A stretch of DNA of 64,000 bases from Methanobrevibacter ruminantium. Lineage in GTDB: Archaea; Methanobacteriota; Methanobacteria; Methanobacteriales; Methanobacteriaceae. The translations under genes and the position numbers were made by a program. Position 1 is the stretch's first letter. Every line of letters begins with the position of its first letter. Under the pieces are notes generated by a model that ran no database searches, had not been told where the DNA came from, and saw only the letters and a program-made list of their open reading frames with translations. Below, one piece after another: positions 55,833 through 63,943 of the stretch. The stretch covers positions 31,003 to 95,002 of the forward strand of contig NZ_JAEDCO010000003.1 of assembly GCF_016294135.1 (NCBI RefSeq), written 5' to 3'.

Positions 55833-56516
55833 TTATTCATCTAATTTTGGAATTCCAGTGATTCTGAGTCCACCGTAATGGGATTTGTATTTGATGTTTA
55901 ATCCGATTAACAATGGGGTAATCTTTTCGATGATTCTGGATTTTTCCAATATTCCAGTATCGATGGTTCTTACACCAGGGATTTTGTTGATGAGTTCTGC
56001 TGCAATTTCTTTTGCTTCTTTGTCGTCACCAGCAATTAAACAGTCACAGTCGATGTCTTCTGGAATGTTGGATAAGTGGGAGTTACTGATGTTACAGAAT
56101 GCACAGATAACTTTTGCACCGGTTCCGTCAAGGATTGATGCAGTTCTTTCTGCTGCGGATCCTTCCATTAAGTCAATGAATCTGAATGGTTTTCCGCCGA
56201 TTGCAGTTTCTAAAGGTACGGTTGCATCTAAAACAATCTTGTCAGTACAGAATTCCTTGATTCCTTCTACAGTAGGTTTTTGTGCTGCGAGAGGTACAGT
56301 GAGGATTAAGATGTCACCTTCTTTTGCTGCATCTTCGTTAGCTAAACCTTTTATGTTTAAGTCATAGTCTGCATATTTTTCTTTAGCTTCTGCAACAACG
56401 TCTAATGCTTTTTCCTCTTTACGGGAACCAACAATAACTTCTACACCTTCAATTGCTAATCTGAGAGCAATTCCTAAACCTTGTGGACCAGTTCCACCAA
56501 TTACACTTACGATCAT
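55833..56516 (-). CDS. npdG: F420H2:NADP oxidoreductase
   Basis: Passes hydride between F420H2 and NADP+, supplying NADPH for biosynthesis in methanogens. The 227-residue protein has the NADP-binding MIVSVIGGTGPQGLGIALRLA and VIVGSRKEEKA (arginine and lysine for the NADP phosphate) and the LTVPLAAQ and VICAFCNISNSHLS segments typical of Fno. AGGAG site. A TATA box and an 18-bp palindrome lie just upstream. Confidence 0.93.
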   Translation of the reverse strand: MIVSVIGGTGPQGLGIALRLAIEGVEVIVGSRKEEKALDVVAEAKEKYADYDLNIKGLANEDAAKEGDILILTVPLAAQKPTVEGIKEFCTDKIVLDATVPLETAIGGKPFRFIDLMEGSAAERTASILDGTGAKVICAFCNISNSHLSNIPEDIDCDCLIAGDDKEAKEIAAELINKIPGVRTIDTGILEKSRIIEKITPLLIGLNIKYKSHYGGLRITGIPKLDE

Positions 56517-56573
56517 TTTTTATCTCCTGAATTATTTAATTTTTTTATAAATTTTGTATAAAGTCTTAGGGTA

Positions 56574-56591
56574 ATATATTGTACAATATAT
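56574..56591 (-). promoter_or_regulatory. 18-bp perfect palindrome at the npdG start site
   Basis: ATATATTGTACAATATAT is a perfect palindrome centred at 56582/56583. The npdG TATA box, TATTTATATAAT on the plus strand at 56601-56612, predicts a transcription start near 56578, inside the palindrome. This is where an archaeal repressor would bind. Confidence 0.6.
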
Positions 56592-56864
56592 CGTTGTTAT
56601 TATTTATATAATAAAATGTTTATAAATCTTTTTATTTTATTTAATATTTTATCATTTATACTGGTTAATATTTAGTTAAATTTTATTTTATATGAATATT
56701 TTTTAATATTTTTTATTTTTATTTTAATTTTGTCAAATTATTAAATTAAAAAAATCAATATTGATATTTAAATTAAGAATTTTAGGACAGTCTAATAATT
56801 AGGTTAAGTTCAATTATTATAAAAATATTTTAAAATCATTATAAAAATGTAAAAAAAGAAAAGA

Positions 56865-56890
56865 AAATAAATGATTTTCATCATTTATTT
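56865..56890 (-). terminator. Hairpin terminator after 3-hydroxyacyl-CoA dehydrogenase gene
   Basis: AAATAAATGAT and ATCATTTATTT pair perfectly over 11 bases around TTTC. Read on the minus strand, it follows the stop of the 56923-57858 gene and is succeeded by a T-rich run (rc of 56835-56865), a typical terminator arrangement. Confidence 0.65.
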
Positions 56891-56922
56891 AAATATTGTT
56901 TAAAAATAATAAAATCAGTTAT

Positions 56923-57858
56923 TTAGTATTCGTAGAATCCTTTTCCTGCATTGATACCGGTTTCACCAGCATCTATTTTTTCCTTAAGCTTGAGAGCTAT
57001 TTTGCCTTGAGTTGTGTTAGGGTCTTGGGACCTAGGGTCCATAATGACAATGTTATATGCAGTTACAAGTCCTACAACGTCTAAGATTTGGAACGGTCCG
57101 TTAGGAGCTCCTGTAGCAAGCCTCCATGTCAAGTCGATTGTTTCAGGGTCTGCCACTTCCTCTGCCCATAATGCCTGTCCTGCAGAAAGGAAAGGTACAA
57201 GCAGGGAATTGAGCACGTATCCAGGTTGTTCCTTCAATACTTTGATTGGAACCATGTTGATGTCTTCTGCAAATTGAACGATTGCATCGAAGTATTGTGG
57301 ATCGGTTCCAGGGTGTGGCATTACTTCAGCAGTGTTTTGAGCCCAGATATTGTTTGCAAAGTGGAAAGCGAGATACTTTTCAGGGCGTCCTGTGTGTTCT
57401 GCAAACTGGCTTGGAAGCAATGTGGATGAATTGGTTACAACAATTGTCTTTTCAGGCAAGTATTTTGCCAATTCCTCATAGAATGTAATCTTTTGATTAG
57501 GGTCTTCTGCAATTGCTTCAATTACAAGGTCTGCATCTTCTGCTGCCTCTTCATAGCTTGTTGTAAGTGTCAAGCTGTCGAATGCCTTTTGAGCTTGCTC
57601 TTTCAATGCATCGATTTCTTCATCACTTAGGTCTGGAGTTTTGCTGAATCCTCTGCAGTAAGCGGATTTGTCAGTTTTCATTTGTTCCATTGTTGCCAAA
57701 TAGATGTTCAGCAATCTTTCAAACTTAGGTTTGGCCCTTTCGATTGAGCCTTCGCTTCTAAGCCATACGGTTACATCAAAACCGCAGAAAGCGGATTGAT
57801 AAGCGATTTGACTACCGAGTACTCCTCCACCAGCCACTACAACTTTTTTAATTTCCAT
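56923..57858 (-). CDS. 3-hydroxyacyl-CoA dehydrogenase family protein
   Basis: A 311-residue NAD-dependent dehydrogenase: VVVAGGGVLGSQIAYQSAFCGFDVTVW binds NAD, VVTNSSTLL and YLAFHFANNIW carry the catalytic serine/histidine region, and the C-terminal domain is the 3HCDH type. It would interconvert a 3-hydroxyacyl and 3-oxoacyl compound; no beta-oxidation or fermentation genes are nearby, so the substrate is unclear in a hydrogenotrophic methanogen. Start at ATG 57858 with GGTGA. A palindrome lies at the predicted transcription start, and a MarR gene is just upstream on the same strand. Confidence 0.88.
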   Translation of the reverse strand: MEIKKVVVAGGGVLGSQIAYQSAFCGFDVTVWLRSEGSIERAKPKFERLLNIYLATMEQMKTDKSAYCRGFSKTPDLSDEEIDALKEQAQKAFDSLTLTTSYEEAAEDADLVIEAIAEDPNQKITFYEELAKYLPEKTIVVTNSSTLLPSQFAEHTGRPEKYLAFHFANNIWAQNTAEVMPHPGTDPQYFDAIVQFAEDINMVPIKVLKEQPGYVLNSLLVPFLSAGQALWAEEVADPETIDLTWRLATGAPNGPFQILDVVGLVTAYNIVIMDPRSQDPNTTQGKIALKLKEKIDAGETGINAGKGFYEY

Positions 57859-57914
57859 TTTTATCACCATGTAAATTTATAAACTATATGGAATAAAAAA
57901 TTAAAAAAACAAAT

Positions 57915-57934
57915 ATAGTTTACTTGTATACTAT
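57915..57934 (-). promoter_or_regulatory. Inverted repeat at start site, candidate MarR operator
   Basis: ATAGTTTAC-TT-GTATACTAT, a 9-bp inverted repeat with one mismatch. The minus-strand TATA-like CATTTATAAAAT (57956-57967) predicts a start near 57931, inside it. A further TAAACTAT half-site lies at about 57879-57887. The size and shape suit a MarR dimer, and a MarR gene is adjacent. Confidence 0.5.
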
Positions 57935-58078
57935 TTTAAAAATTAAAGTATTTAAAATTTTATAAATGATTCTGGATGATTTAAAAAAGGATATTTTCAT
58001 ATGTTTTTTGCATTGATTTTAAAAAAAGGGAGATATTATTAAGATCATCATTAATCTAAGCTCTCCAAAATAGCAAAT

Positions 58079-58540
58079 TTATTCCCATTCATTCAATTCA
58101 GCGGATTTGAATGCTAAATCAATGAATGTTTTAAAAAAATCATCATCCAGCTTATCCAGTCCCATTTTCTTTTCCCATTCATTGTTTATTTCCTCTAGGA
58201 TTGGAATCAGATTCTTGCCTTTTTCGGATAATCGCAGGATGTTGTGTCTTTTGTCTGTTGATGATTGCTCCCTAATGATGATTCCGTTTGATTCTAATTT
58301 CTTGATTGCCTTGGTAATGGCTCCTTTTGTAATGTAAAGGCTATCAGACAAGTCCTTTTGATTCAAATTTTCTTCATTGTACACTCTAAGCATACATAAT
58401 ACCTGAATCAAATTCAAGTCATATTGTGCCAAGGCATTGTTCAGATAGGTCTTATGATTTTTATGAAAAATAAAAAGCAGGTCTCCCAAACGATTGTAAT
58501 CATAAAATTCGGATTTGATTTTCTTTGTCATCACTTTCAT
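58079..58540 (-). CDS. MarR-family transcription regulator
   Basis: A 153-residue winged-helix regulator: NQKDLSDSLYITKGAITKAIKKLESNGIIIREQSSTDKRHNILRLSEKGK (about 58-107) has the recognition helix and the DxR wing of MarR. The second ATG (codon 4, MTKK) is a possible start. It lies on the same strand as the 3-hydroxyacyl-CoA dehydrogenase gene and about 220 bases upstream of it, next to a candidate operator, so it probably controls that gene. The ligand is unknown. Confidence 0.85.
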   Translation of the reverse strand: MKVMTKKIKSEFYDYNRLGDLLFIFHKNHKTYLNNALAQYDLNLIQVLCMLRVYNEENLNQKDLSDSLYITKGAITKAIKKLESNGIIIREQSSTDKRHNILRLSEKGKNLIPILEEINNEWEKKMGLDKLDDDFFKTFIDLAFKSAELNEWE

Positions 58541-58633
58541 TTTTATTGATACGATTATTTAAAAATAACTGAAATGGCCAGATTTCCATTTTTCAAATGA
58601 ATATAAGTCGTGTTTTTTTTAAATTTAAAAAGA

Positions 58634-58645
58634 TTTATATAATAA
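58634..58645. promoter_or_regulatory. Shared TATA-like region of comD and marR
   Basis: TTTATATAATAA faces comD (predicted start near 58668) and, read in reverse, TTATTATATAAA faces the MarR gene (start near 58608). One or both divergent promoters may use it. Confidence 0.4.
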
Positions 58646-58754
58646 AAGTTAAACATAAGTGTAATCAAAAATAAATTAGGAAAATATAATAAAAATTAAA
58701 ATTATTTGTAACGCAAATATTTAAGAAAAAATATTAAAATAATGATGTGATATT

Positions 58755-59246
58755 ATGGACAGTAGCAAAGCCGTTTATGATGGGCTTAAATGTGTTGGAA
58801 TCGATTTTATCGTAAGCGTTCCATGTGTAAATCTATCAAAGATATTGGATATGATTGATGAAGATGATGAAATCATACATGTTCCTGTTACACGAGAGGA
58901 AGAGGGAATAGGATTATGTGCTGGAGCGTATCTTGGAGGAAAGAAAGTGGCAATATTGATGCAGAATTCAGGACTTGGAAACTCAATAAATGCATTGAAA
59001 TCACTTACTCAATTGTATGAAATGCCTTTGCTTATGATAATGAGCCATAGGGGAACTGAAGGGGAAGGCATTTGCGGACAGGTTCCTATGGGAGAGTCCA
59101 CTCCAAGGATTTTAGAGGCAATGGACTTTAAATATTTCAAGCCGGAAAAACCGGAGGAAGCCTATGAAAATATAAAAGAGGCATGGGATTTGTCTCTTCA
59201 AGAAGGAAAGCCAGTGAGTGTTTTATTGGAGATTAAATATTGGTGA
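58755..59246 (+). CDS. comD: Sulfopyruvate decarboxylase alpha subunit
   Basis: With ComE it converts sulfopyruvate to sulfoacetaldehyde in coenzyme M synthesis. The 163-residue protein is the PYR-type half of a thiamine diphosphate enzyme: GIDFIVSVPCVNLSKILDMI, the catalytic Glu in VTREEEGIGLCAGAYLGG, and LMQNSGLGNSINAL. Its stop overlaps the ribosome site of comE, so the subunits are made together. Its presence argues against a need for external coenzyme M, though the upstream com genes are not in this window. Confidence 0.93.
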   Translation: MDSSKAVYDGLKCVGIDFIVSVPCVNLSKILDMIDEDDEIIHVPVTREEEGIGLCAGAYLGGKKVAILMQNSGLGNSINALKSLTQLYEMPLLMIMSHRGTEGEGICGQVPMGESTPRILEAMDFKYFKPEKPEEAYENIKEAWDLSLQEGKPVSVLLEIKYW

Positions 59247-59250
59247 TAAT

Positions 59251-59796
59251 ATGGCAAGAAGAGAAGCTATTGAAGATATAATGAAATGCATTGATGATGA
59301 GCTTATCATCTGTAATATAGGATTTCCATCAAGGGAATTGTATGATATTGAAGATAGGGAAGAAAACTTTTATATGATTGGATCAATGGGTCTTGCATCA
59401 TCAATCGGCCTTGGTTTGGCGCTGGCACAACCTGAAAGGGATATAGTTGTAATTGATGGAGACGGTTCACTCTTAATGAATATGGGTTCTCTTGTTACAG
59501 TATTTGCAAATAATCCTTCTAACTTTACTTGGATTGTAATAGACAATGGAGCATATGGTTCAACTGGAAATCAGGACACTTATGCTCAAAAGGTCGATTT
59601 GGTTGATATTGCTAAAGGGGTTGGATTTAAAAACAGTTATCACTTTGAGGACATCAATTTGAAGGAATTAATTAAAAGTGATGATGCTGGTTTTGTAGTC
59701 TATGAAACTGAAGCAGGCAATTCTAAAGCTCCAATAATCGATTTGGACCCAGTTACAATTAGAGATAGATTTATGGCATTATTTAATGAAAATTAG
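59251..59796 (+). CDS. comE: Sulfopyruvate decarboxylase beta subunit
   Basis: The PP-type half of the thiamine diphosphate enzyme. The 181-residue protein has NIGFPSREL, GSMGLASSIGLGLALAQ and the diphosphate/Mg2+ motif GDGSLLMNMGSL...NFTWIVIDNGAYGSTGNQ. I start at ATG 59251: GGTGA at 59242-59246 overlaps the comD stop, and the upstream ATG at 59218 lies inside comD. Adjacent comDE order is as in other methanogens. Confidence 0.93.
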   Translation: MARREAIEDIMKCIDDELIICNIGFPSRELYDIEDREENFYMIGSMGLASSIGLGLALAQPERDIVVIDGDGSLLMNMGSLVTVFANNPSNFTWIVIDNGAYGSTGNQDTYAQKVDLVDIAKGVGFKNSYHFEDINLKELIKSDDAGFVVYETEAGNSKAPIIDLDPVTIRDRFMALFNEN

Positions 59797-59803
59797 AAAA
59801 AAT

Positions 59804-59907
59804 AATTATTGCAGAAAAATTAAGTAATTAGACAAATTAAATAATTTGAAAAATTAATTATTGCAGAAAAATTAAATTATTAGACAAATTAGATAATTTG
59901 AAATATG
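59804..59907. repeat. 52-bp tandem duplication after comE
   Basis: 59804-59855 and 59856-59907 agree in all but about five positions (AATTATTGCAGAAAAATTAA... repeated). It lies in the A/T-rich gap between comE and hdrA; it has no coding potential and was probably made by slippage or a short duplication. Confidence 0.7.
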
Positions 59908-60042
59908 AATAATTGAAAAAATAAGATAAATAAGAAAAAAGAGATTTTTGCACTCCTTTTTCTTTAAAAAAATAATTAAAAGCACAGTTTCAAATAAAAA
60001 AATAATATTGGGATTATTTAATCTTTTATAATCAAAAGATTC

Positions 60043-62349
60043 TTATTTCCCTTCATCCAACTGTGCAATTTTTTTATCAAAATCTATGAATTTACGAGCA
60101 AGTCCTGAAAAGTATGGGATATACACTTTTGAAAACATCAATCTTTCAGGATCTTCATCCATTTCAAGGATTCTATCTTTCACTCTTTGGATTTTTCGCT
60201 CAACCTCATCATACATCAGGTCTCCAGGGAATTCACCAATGAAGACTCCATCAGCACCATGGTCCAGTGCATATCTGATATGTCTTGGACGAACTCTATT
60301 TACTGAAATAACCTTAATGATGTGTATTGATTCGGGATAAGACAGTCTATTTACTCCAATATTGTCTGCAGCAGTGTATCCAATGTTATCCAAGAATACC
60401 AAAATCATGCGTTGGCCTTCTTGCTTTTTAGACAATACTCCTTTGATTGTGGATGTGATTTTCTCATCAATGTTACCGTTTACTGTAATTGCCCTTTGAT
60501 TACATCCGGTAAGACATTTACCACATCCTGTACAGCTCATTGGATCTATATAGATTTCATCCTGCTGTATGCTCATTGATTTGTATTTGCATCTTGAGAT
60601 GCATTCTCCACAAAGTATGCAGCTTTCGTTATCTATTTCTGCAATGAATGGCTCGATTTCAACCTTTCCATAGTTGTATTCAGCAACTTTTGCAGCTGCT
60701 GCTGTTGCCTGCATGATTGAATCGGTGATGTCTTTTGGATCGTGTGCTGTTCCACATACGAATATTCCCTGAACATCAGTAGCCACAGGCTTGATTTTTG
60801 GATGTGATTCCTTGATGAAACCGTCTTCTGTTGTTCCTATATTTAAGATTTCAGCGATTTCACGAGTGCCGTCGGATGGCTCCATTGCTGTTGAAAGAAC
60901 AACCATGTCTGCTTCAATTTCAATGAATTCTCCTTTCAAGGTATCCTCTGTTCTTACTATGAAGTTATCTCCTTTCTTGACTACTTCTCCAGGTCGACCT
61001 CTCAGGAAGCGAACTTGATTTTCCTGAGTGTGCTTGTAGTACTTTTCAAACATTCCAGGGGTTCTGACATCAGTATAACATATTAATACATCAGTGTCAG
61101 GGTATTTATGCTTGATGATGTTTGCATTCTTAAGGGCTACTGTACAGCAAATCTTTGAGCAGTATTTGTGTCCATCAGGCTTTTCATCCCTTGAACCAAC
61201 ACATTGGATCATCACTACACGTTTAGGAACTTCTCCATTGGCTTTTAGTAGCTTGCCCTTTGTAGGCCCGTTCACTCCAGTGATACGTCCTAATTCAGAC
61301 TGGGTTATAACATCATCATAACGGTCGTACCCATATTCCGGTCTTTTTGACATGTCAAAGAGCTTATGACCTGTTGCAACGATGATTGAACCCACTTGGA
61401 GAAGGCTTCTTTCACTTTTTCCCCTAAGCTTTATTGCCTTCATATTGCATGCCTTGACACATTTTCCACATTTTTCACAGTTGTCCATATCAATTACATA
61501 GGCTTCTGGGTAGGATTGTCCGAATGGCCTGTAAATTGCCTTTCTCATGGAGAGGTTATCGTTCCAGTCATTTGGAACTTCAACTTCACAGGCTTCACTG
61601 CATTTGCCGCATGCAATGCATTTTTCAATGTCAACGTATCTTGGACATTGTTCAATGATTAAATTATAGGTTCCTGCTCTTCTTTCAGCTTCAATCACTC
61701 TTGCATTGGTCATTATTTCAATATTGTCATGCCATACAAGCTCATTCAATATTGGGTTTAAAAGGCACATGCCGCATTCTTCTGCAATCTTGACTGGTGA
61801 GAAGACCTTACCGATCTTTGCCATATGGCCTCCGATTGAGGGGGACTGCTCTATTATTGTTACCTTGATTCCTTGCTTTGCAAGGGATAATGCTGCATTC
61901 ATTCCAGCTATTCCCCCACCGATTATTGCAACTTCATTTGGGGTTTGGCAGTAAATAGGGTCAACAGCTTCTGATTGCTTCAGCTTTTCGATTGATGCGT
62001 TGATGAGAGTGAGGGCCTTTTGGGTTGCTTTTTCCTTATCTGAGTGTACCCAAGAGCACTGTTCACGGATGTTTGCCATGTCCATTAAGTAAGGGTTTAG
62101 AGGTTTCACATAATCCTGAAATGTTTTTTCATGGCTTATTGGAGAGCATGCTGCAATCACAACACGGTCAAGGTCATGCTCAAATATTGCATCTCTAATC
62201 AGTTTTCGTCCATTGAGAGAACATAAGTTCTCAAACTGGCCAATGAATTCAACATCAAGCTCGCTTCGAACCTTATCCAAATCTACAATATCCGCTATAT
62301 TTCCTCCGCATTCACATAAGAATACGCCAACTTTCAATTCTTCCATCAT
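60043..62349 (-). CDS. hdrA: Heterodisulfide reductase subunit A-like with cysteine-free MvhD-like C-terminus
   Basis: A 768-residue flavoprotein. N-terminal domain (CECGGNI), FAD-binding VAIIGGGIAGMNAALSLAKQG (about 140), the ECGMC cysteine region, ferredoxin motifs CIACGKCSEACEV and CEKCGKCVKACN, then CILCGECISRCKY and CTGCGKCLTGCN. The last about 130 residues (ILVFLDNIGYTAADNIGVNRLSYP...GADGVFIGEFPGD) match MvhD/FlpD in pattern, but where MvhD has its 2Fe-2S cysteines this has none. Third gene of hdrCBA, overlapping hdrB by ATGA. It should bifurcate electrons between ferredoxin and heterodisulfide or a similar acceptor. Possibly HdrA2-like. Confidence 0.85.
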   Translation of the reverse strand: MMEELKVGVFLCECGGNIADIVDLDKVRSELDVEFIGQFENLCSLNGRKLIRDAIFEHDLDRVVIAACSPISHEKTFQDYVKPLNPYLMDMANIREQCSWVHSDKEKATQKALTLINASIEKLKQSEAVDPIYCQTPNEVAIIGGGIAGMNAALSLAKQGIKVTIIEQSPSIGGHMAKIGKVFSPVKIAEECGMCLLNPILNELVWHDNIEIMTNARVIEAERRAGTYNLIIEQCPRYVDIEKCIACGKCSEACEVEVPNDWNDNLSMRKAIYRPFGQSYPEAYVIDMDNCEKCGKCVKACNMKAIKLRGKSERSLLQVGSIIVATGHKLFDMSKRPEYGYDRYDDVITQSELGRITGVNGPTKGKLLKANGEVPKRVVMIQCVGSRDEKPDGHKYCSKICCTVALKNANIIKHKYPDTDVLICYTDVRTPGMFEKYYKHTQENQVRFLRGRPGEVVKKGDNFIVRTEDTLKGEFIEIEADMVVLSTAMEPSDGTREIAEILNIGTTEDGFIKESHPKIKPVATDVQGIFVCGTAHDPKDITDSIMQATAAAAKVAEYNYGKVEIEPFIAEIDNESCILCGECISRCKYKSMSIQQDEIYIDPMSCTGCGKCLTGCNQRAITVNGNIDEKITSTIKGVLSKKQEGQRMILVFLDNIGYTAADNIGVNRLSYPESIHIIKVISVNRVRPRHIRYALDHGADGVFIGEFPGDLMYDEVERKIQRVKDRILEMDEDPERLMFSKVYIPYFSGLARKFIDFDKKIAQLDEGK

Positions 62350-63287
62350 TTAGAAACCTCCTTCAACTCTGTAATAATTGAATCAATTGGAACTGTATGG
62401 GCTTTTGCTCCTATTACCTTATCGAAATCCCCTCCCATTGCAAGTGCAATGAACTGGGCTATATTCAAATGAATCGCCTTGAACTTTCTGCCTTCACGCT
62501 TGGATATCAAGTCCTGATATCTGTCAAATTGAATATGGCAATTTGGACATAAATGGACTAGAATGTCCACATCCTCATCTTCAATTGCATTCATCTTATC
62601 TGCAGTGGCTGTAAATGACAATTCTGGATTGGAATATCTTTGTCTAAATCCTGTACCACAGGTTGCACGCTTGTGGTCATACCATCCGATTGTTTTGCAT
62701 CCGCACTCTTCTATTATTTCATCCATGATGTTAGGATCCCTTACACCGCCGATTGTATCCTCATAGTGGACCTTGCAGTAATGGCATCCATGATGGGTTG
62801 CTATTGTATAATCACTTAAATCATATTTGATATGGTTTTTCATCTCATCTTTCTTGCCATATAAAATGTCTATAACATGGAAGATGTTTTCTGTTGGCTT
62901 CAAATCATCCTTTTCATATTTTAAGTGAGATAAGCCGTTTTCATCAAATAATCTGTTTATATGTTCTCTCAAATCATCCTTTTTATTGAGCAATTTAACT
63001 GATTTCTTATTTATTGCATAGCATGTTGCACACATCATCACAAGGTTTGGGCAATCAAGTTCCTTGGCTATCTTGAAATTCCGCGCTCCAATTGCTGTTG
63101 TGTCGATTTGGTCAAAGACATCTGAATAATATCCAAGACCAGTGCAGCAGGTTTGCTTTTCGGATATCTTATAGTCTATGCCTAATTTATCAAATACAAA
63201 CTTTGTTGAAGCTTCAACGCCAGGATATTCAACGCTAACAAGACAGCTTCTAAAGAGCAGAATGTTTTTATCTGGAATGGATTTCAT
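62346..63287 (-). CDS. hdrB: Heterodisulfide reductase subunit B-like, one cluster cysteine replaced
   Basis: A 313-residue protein with two CCG domains, which in HdrB hold the noncubane 4Fe-4S clusters that split the CoM-CoB disulfide. The first site is complete: C15, C47-C48, C86/C89. In the second, C168/C171 and C247/C250 are present but the twin-cysteine position reads T209-C210, so one ligand is lost. Good AGGAGG site; overlaps hdrC and hdrA by ATGA, so all three are translated together. It may be an HdrB2-type paralogue with a changed distal cluster. Confidence 0.85.
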   Translation of the reverse strand: MKSIPDKNILLFRSCLVSVEYPGVEASTKFVFDKLGIDYKISEKQTCCTGLGYYSDVFDQIDTTAIGARNFKIAKELDCPNLVMMCATCYAINKKSVKLLNKKDDLREHINRLFDENGLSHLKYEKDDLKPTENIFHVIDILYGKKDEMKNHIKYDLSDYTIATHHGCHYCKVHYEDTIGGVRDPNIMDEIIEECGCKTIGWYDHKRATCGTGFRQRYSNPELSFTATADKMNAIEDEDVDILVHLCPNCHIQFDRYQDLISKREGRKFKAIHLNIAQFIALAMGGDFDKVIGAKAHTVPIDSIITELKEVSK

Positions 63288-63943
63288 TCTTCTTCCTCCT
63301 GCATGATTCTGGATACTTGAATGTTCTTTTCATGAATGAATGATATTTCTTCCTCTTGGCTTTCCCTTATCTTTTCAATCTTATCCTTAAAACCGGTTAT
63401 TGTCAAAATCATGCTTACTTCATCAATAACCTCTTTTGGAGGAATCAATGGAGGATCAAGCTCCAGTTCATTTCTGATTTCATCCAAGTGCTGTCTAAAA
63501 TCCCACCATCCTGGAACATCACGATCTATGTCTTCAAAGAATATTTCTGGAATTGCTCCGATTGCTGCTGTAAAATAGGAATCTGCAAATCCCATATATT
63601 CGTAAAGCTTGTCATAAGCCATTTCATTCTTTATTGCAAATTGCTTTAATATTTGATTTACTTCACATACGCTGTTTCCAACAGGGCATACGCTATGGCA
63701 TGTATAGCAGTAGAAACAGTTCCATATCCAATCCTCTTCCAGGATTGTCAAGTCTCCTTCCAAGACTCTTTCCATAATGTCTCGAGGATTATATTCGCTA
63801 TGGCGTGCTGCAGGACAGGTTGAAGTGCACATTCCACATTGCACACATTTCAAAACCCCATCTTCCTTTGAATTTTTTACATCATCAATGACTTGTTCTG
63901 CAAAGTCTATGGGTGAATCAGTAATCTTTTGATGATTGGACAA
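63284..63943 (-). CDS. hdrC: Heterodisulfide reductase subunit C-like
   Basis: A 219-residue electron-transfer subunit with two 4Fe-4S sites, C33-x2-C-x2-C-x3-C (CVQCGMCTSTCP) and C76/C79/C82/C86 (CFYCYTCHSVCP), linking HdrA to HdrB. The C-terminal third is charged and helical. The start is TTG 63943, after AGGTG. First gene of the operon. The promoter lies at or just beyond the right edge of the window (AGTTATTTATAG on the minus strand is close to the start). Confidence 0.88.
   Translation of the reverse strand: MSNHQKITDSPIDFAEQVIDDVKNSKEDGVLKCVQCGMCTSTCPAARHSEYNPRDIMERVLEGDLTILEEDWIWNCFYCYTCHSVCPVGNSVCEVNQILKQFAIKNEMAYDKLYEYMGFADSYFTAAIGAIPEIFFEDIDRDVPGWWDFRQHLDEIRNELELDPPLIPPKEVIDEVSMILTITGFKDKIEKIRESQEEEISFIHEKNIQVSRIMQEEEE

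Larger units (their letters stand above)
56517..56922. other. Intergenic: npdG promoter and terminator of downstream gene
   Basis: 406 bases. The left part is the promoter region of npdG with an 18-bp palindrome (56574-56591) and TATA box (56601-56612, minus strand). The right end has the hairpin at 56865-56890. The middle is A/T-rich with no gene. Confidence 0.5.

Noticed and set aside
59797..60042. Small gene in the comE-hdrA gap
   Set aside because: Sequence is a 52-bp A/T-rich duplication with stops in all frames; no ribosome site.
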